Shown here in pieces: positions 5,250-6,450 of a DNA stretch of 6,450 bases (the first letter of the stretch is position 1; each line of letters opens with the position of its first letter). Where the stretch lies: assembly GCA_964537965.1 (NCBI GenBank), contig CAZIDB010000255.1:1-6450 (forward strand), read 5' to 3'. This DNA is from SURF-24 sp964537965. GTDB taxonomy: Bacteria; Bacteroidota; Ignavibacteria; Ignavibacteriales; SURF-24. A program made the position numbers and the translations under genes. Below the pieces are notes generated by a model. That model saw only the letters and a program-made list of their open reading frames with translations, ran no database searches and was not told where the DNA came from.

Positions 5250-6450
5250 TTACCTTAGCAGGACGGCATTCTTAACATTACTCTTACCGGTCTTAACATC
5301 AAAAATAAATCCGTTAACAATAACAAATCTTATTTCATTTCTCTTTTGTAAAACCAGGTTTGCACTTGTTTCGGTCTTTATTTCATTTGTATTCGTTTTA
5401 TCAAAAATTTTAATATTCACCGGTAAATTTACACAATCATCTCGATAAACAGAAGAATCTCCTAAAATTGTTGTGTAACCTTTTTTAACAAAATTATTTA
5501 TCAAATCCTCTGTAGAGTACAGATCTAAATCAACTGAATCATTAAATGTTAAACCATAAGTAGCGGACATACCTGTACAATCCAACTCATCTACACCATA
5601 TTGAGTAGATAAATCTCCAATATCATCAATTAAACCTTTGAAAAATCTCTTGCCATTTTCTGATGCCTCGTAGAGATTAATTCCAATGTCTGTTCTGAAT
5701 GTTGAATCGTTCCTGGTTATTTCTACGTTTCTCAGTAAAAGGTCGTACAGATATTTATCATTTTTAGGTATTGAAAAATAGACAGTAGTATCTTCATTTA
5801 TAAAATTTCTATCTGCTATGGAAAGGAGTGAGTTAAGTATAATGACAAAATTTAATTTCCGTATATACTGTTTCTCGTCATCGTTTTTCCAACCACCACT
5901 CTCAATAAGAACTGTGGATGTTCCCCATTTCTGAATATTATCTCCGAAAGCCCGTGGTTCAAATTCATCATCATATCTTGCAATATGTCCGGGAATATAT
6001 GATGAAAGCAGTGTGTAAATTTCTGCTGCAAGTTTTATTGCTTTCTCACGGGTTTCATTAATATTCTTGTCTTTATCATATGCCGGGGCAAGCAATGAAA
6101 TAGTCGCTTGTTTATCAGTATTGCTAACAGATGCTCTTGTACTCTGGTCATGCAGGTTAAAACCAAACTCGGGTTTAACCAAATCACGAATCTTTTTAAG
6201 TATCTGAGATTCAGGAGACTTTAAAGCAAGCGCATCGCGATTAATATCAATGTTCAAAGCATTTCTCCGTTTGTATCTCTCTGCACCATCCGGGTTAAGC
6301 ATTGGTATAAAGTGAATAGTCAATTTATCTTTTAAGCTTTCTTTTACGGAATTATACTTATCATCAGCTTTCAGAAAATTAAAAATGTCAAATAGTGCCA
6401 TTGTAGCAGTAGGCTCGTCTCCATGCATCTGGGACCAGAGCAAAACATTT
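5250..6450 (-). CDS. Zinc carboxypeptidase, peptidase family M14 (5' end outside window)
   Basis: The frame stays open to the right edge. The TTG at 6443 is internal, since codons AAT and GTT precede it in frame, so the signal peptide and true start lie outside. 399 residues are visible. Counting from the first full codon, the metallocarboxypeptidase residues are present: the HGDE motif with zinc ligands His9 and Glu12, the substrate-binding region NPDGAERYKRR (52–62) and INRD (69–72) with the carboxylate-binding Arg71, the third zinc ligand His100 in NLHD, and the catalytic Glu183 in LIESGG. The enzyme should thus be active, removing C-terminal residues or cutting peptidoglycan peptides. After about residue 215 comes an extension of some 185 residues that I do not recognise. 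It holds the only two cysteines (291 and 339), which may form a disulfide and would fit secretion. The stop lies 54 bases before the ECF sigma gene, with no terminator in between, so the two may be cotranscribed. Confidence 0.9.
   Translation of the reverse strand, partial: NVLLWSQMHGDEPTATMALFDIFNFLKADDKYNSVKESLKDKLTIHFIPMLNPDGAERYKRRNALNIDINRDALALKSPESQILKKIRDLVKPEFGFNLHDQSTRASVSNTDKQATISLLAPAYDKDKNINETREKAIKLAAEIYTLLSSYIPGHIARYDDEFEPRAFGDNIQKWGTSTVLIESGGWKNDDEKQYIRKLNFVIILNSLLSIADRNFINEDTTVYFSIPKNDKYLYDLLLRNVEITRNDSTFRTDIGINLYEASENGKRFFKGLIDDIGDLSTQYGVDELDCTGMSATYGLTFNDSVDLDLYSTEDLINNFVKKGYTTILGDSSVYRDDCVNLPVNIKIFDKTNTNEIKTETSANLVLQKRNEIRFVIVNGFIFDVKTGKSNVKNAVLLR

Noticed and set aside
5230..5448. 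Plus-strand ORF of 72 residues with hydrophobic stretches
   Set aside because: It lies antisense to the 3' end of the M14 gene. The hydrophobicity reflects A+T-rich antisense codons, and no SD is present.
1..6450. CRISPR array, insertion sequence, phage or defence cassette
   Set aside because: No spaced direct repeats, transposase, integrase, terminal inverted repeats or defence-type domains are seen. All long frames are explained by ordinary chromosomal genes.

Overview
This is an A+T-rich bacterial window holding eight protein genes (two cut by the window edges) and one tRNA gene. The likely source is a member of the Bacteroidota–Chlorobiota–Ignavibacteriota group. The hints are Bacteroidota-type promoter motifs (TTTG about 20 bases before TAnnTTTG), an outer-membrane-barrel-like protein, and a small S21 protein gene. 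Clear Shine-Dalgarno (SD) sequences before secG, the LOG gene, the zinc-ribbon gene and rpsU are less typical of Bacteroidia proper and fit an Ignavibacteria-like lineage. This placement is inference, not proof.

Left part (1–1341), + strand: the 3' end of a beta-rich, probable outer-membrane barrel gene, open through the left edge, closed by a hairpin. Next is a probable promoter, then an elongator tRNA-Met(CAU) gene. secG starts 19 bases after the tRNA and has its own SD, so the two are probably read as one transcript, ended by a strong terminator.

Middle (1367–3802): dacB (PBP4-type D-Ala-D-Ala carboxypeptidase/endopeptidase) runs on the - strand, convergent with secG. A LOG-family Rossmann-fold gene runs on the + strand, divergent from dacB. 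It meets rpsU head-on over a 13-bp-stem inverted repeat.

Right part (3823–6450), - strand: transcription order is an M14 zinc carboxypeptidase (5' end outside the window), then a SigR/SigH-like ECF sigma factor, then, after a 215-base gap with a fresh promoter, a small zinc-ribbon protein with an SH3-like C-terminus, followed 15 bases later by rpsU (bS21). 

The genes are mostly housekeeping and envelope functions: protein export (SecG), peptidoglycan trimming (DacB), nucleotide metabolism (LOG), translation (tRNA-Met, bS21) and stress-type transcription control (ECF sigma). I saw no mobile element, CRISPR array, toxin–antitoxin pair or defence cassette, and I do not find a convincing undescribed system. 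The best leads are the uncharacterised zinc-ribbon/SH3-like protein tied to rpsU, the ECF sigma factor with no anti-sigma gene beside it, and the tRNA-Met–secG transcript. No gap between genes exceeds 300 bases.
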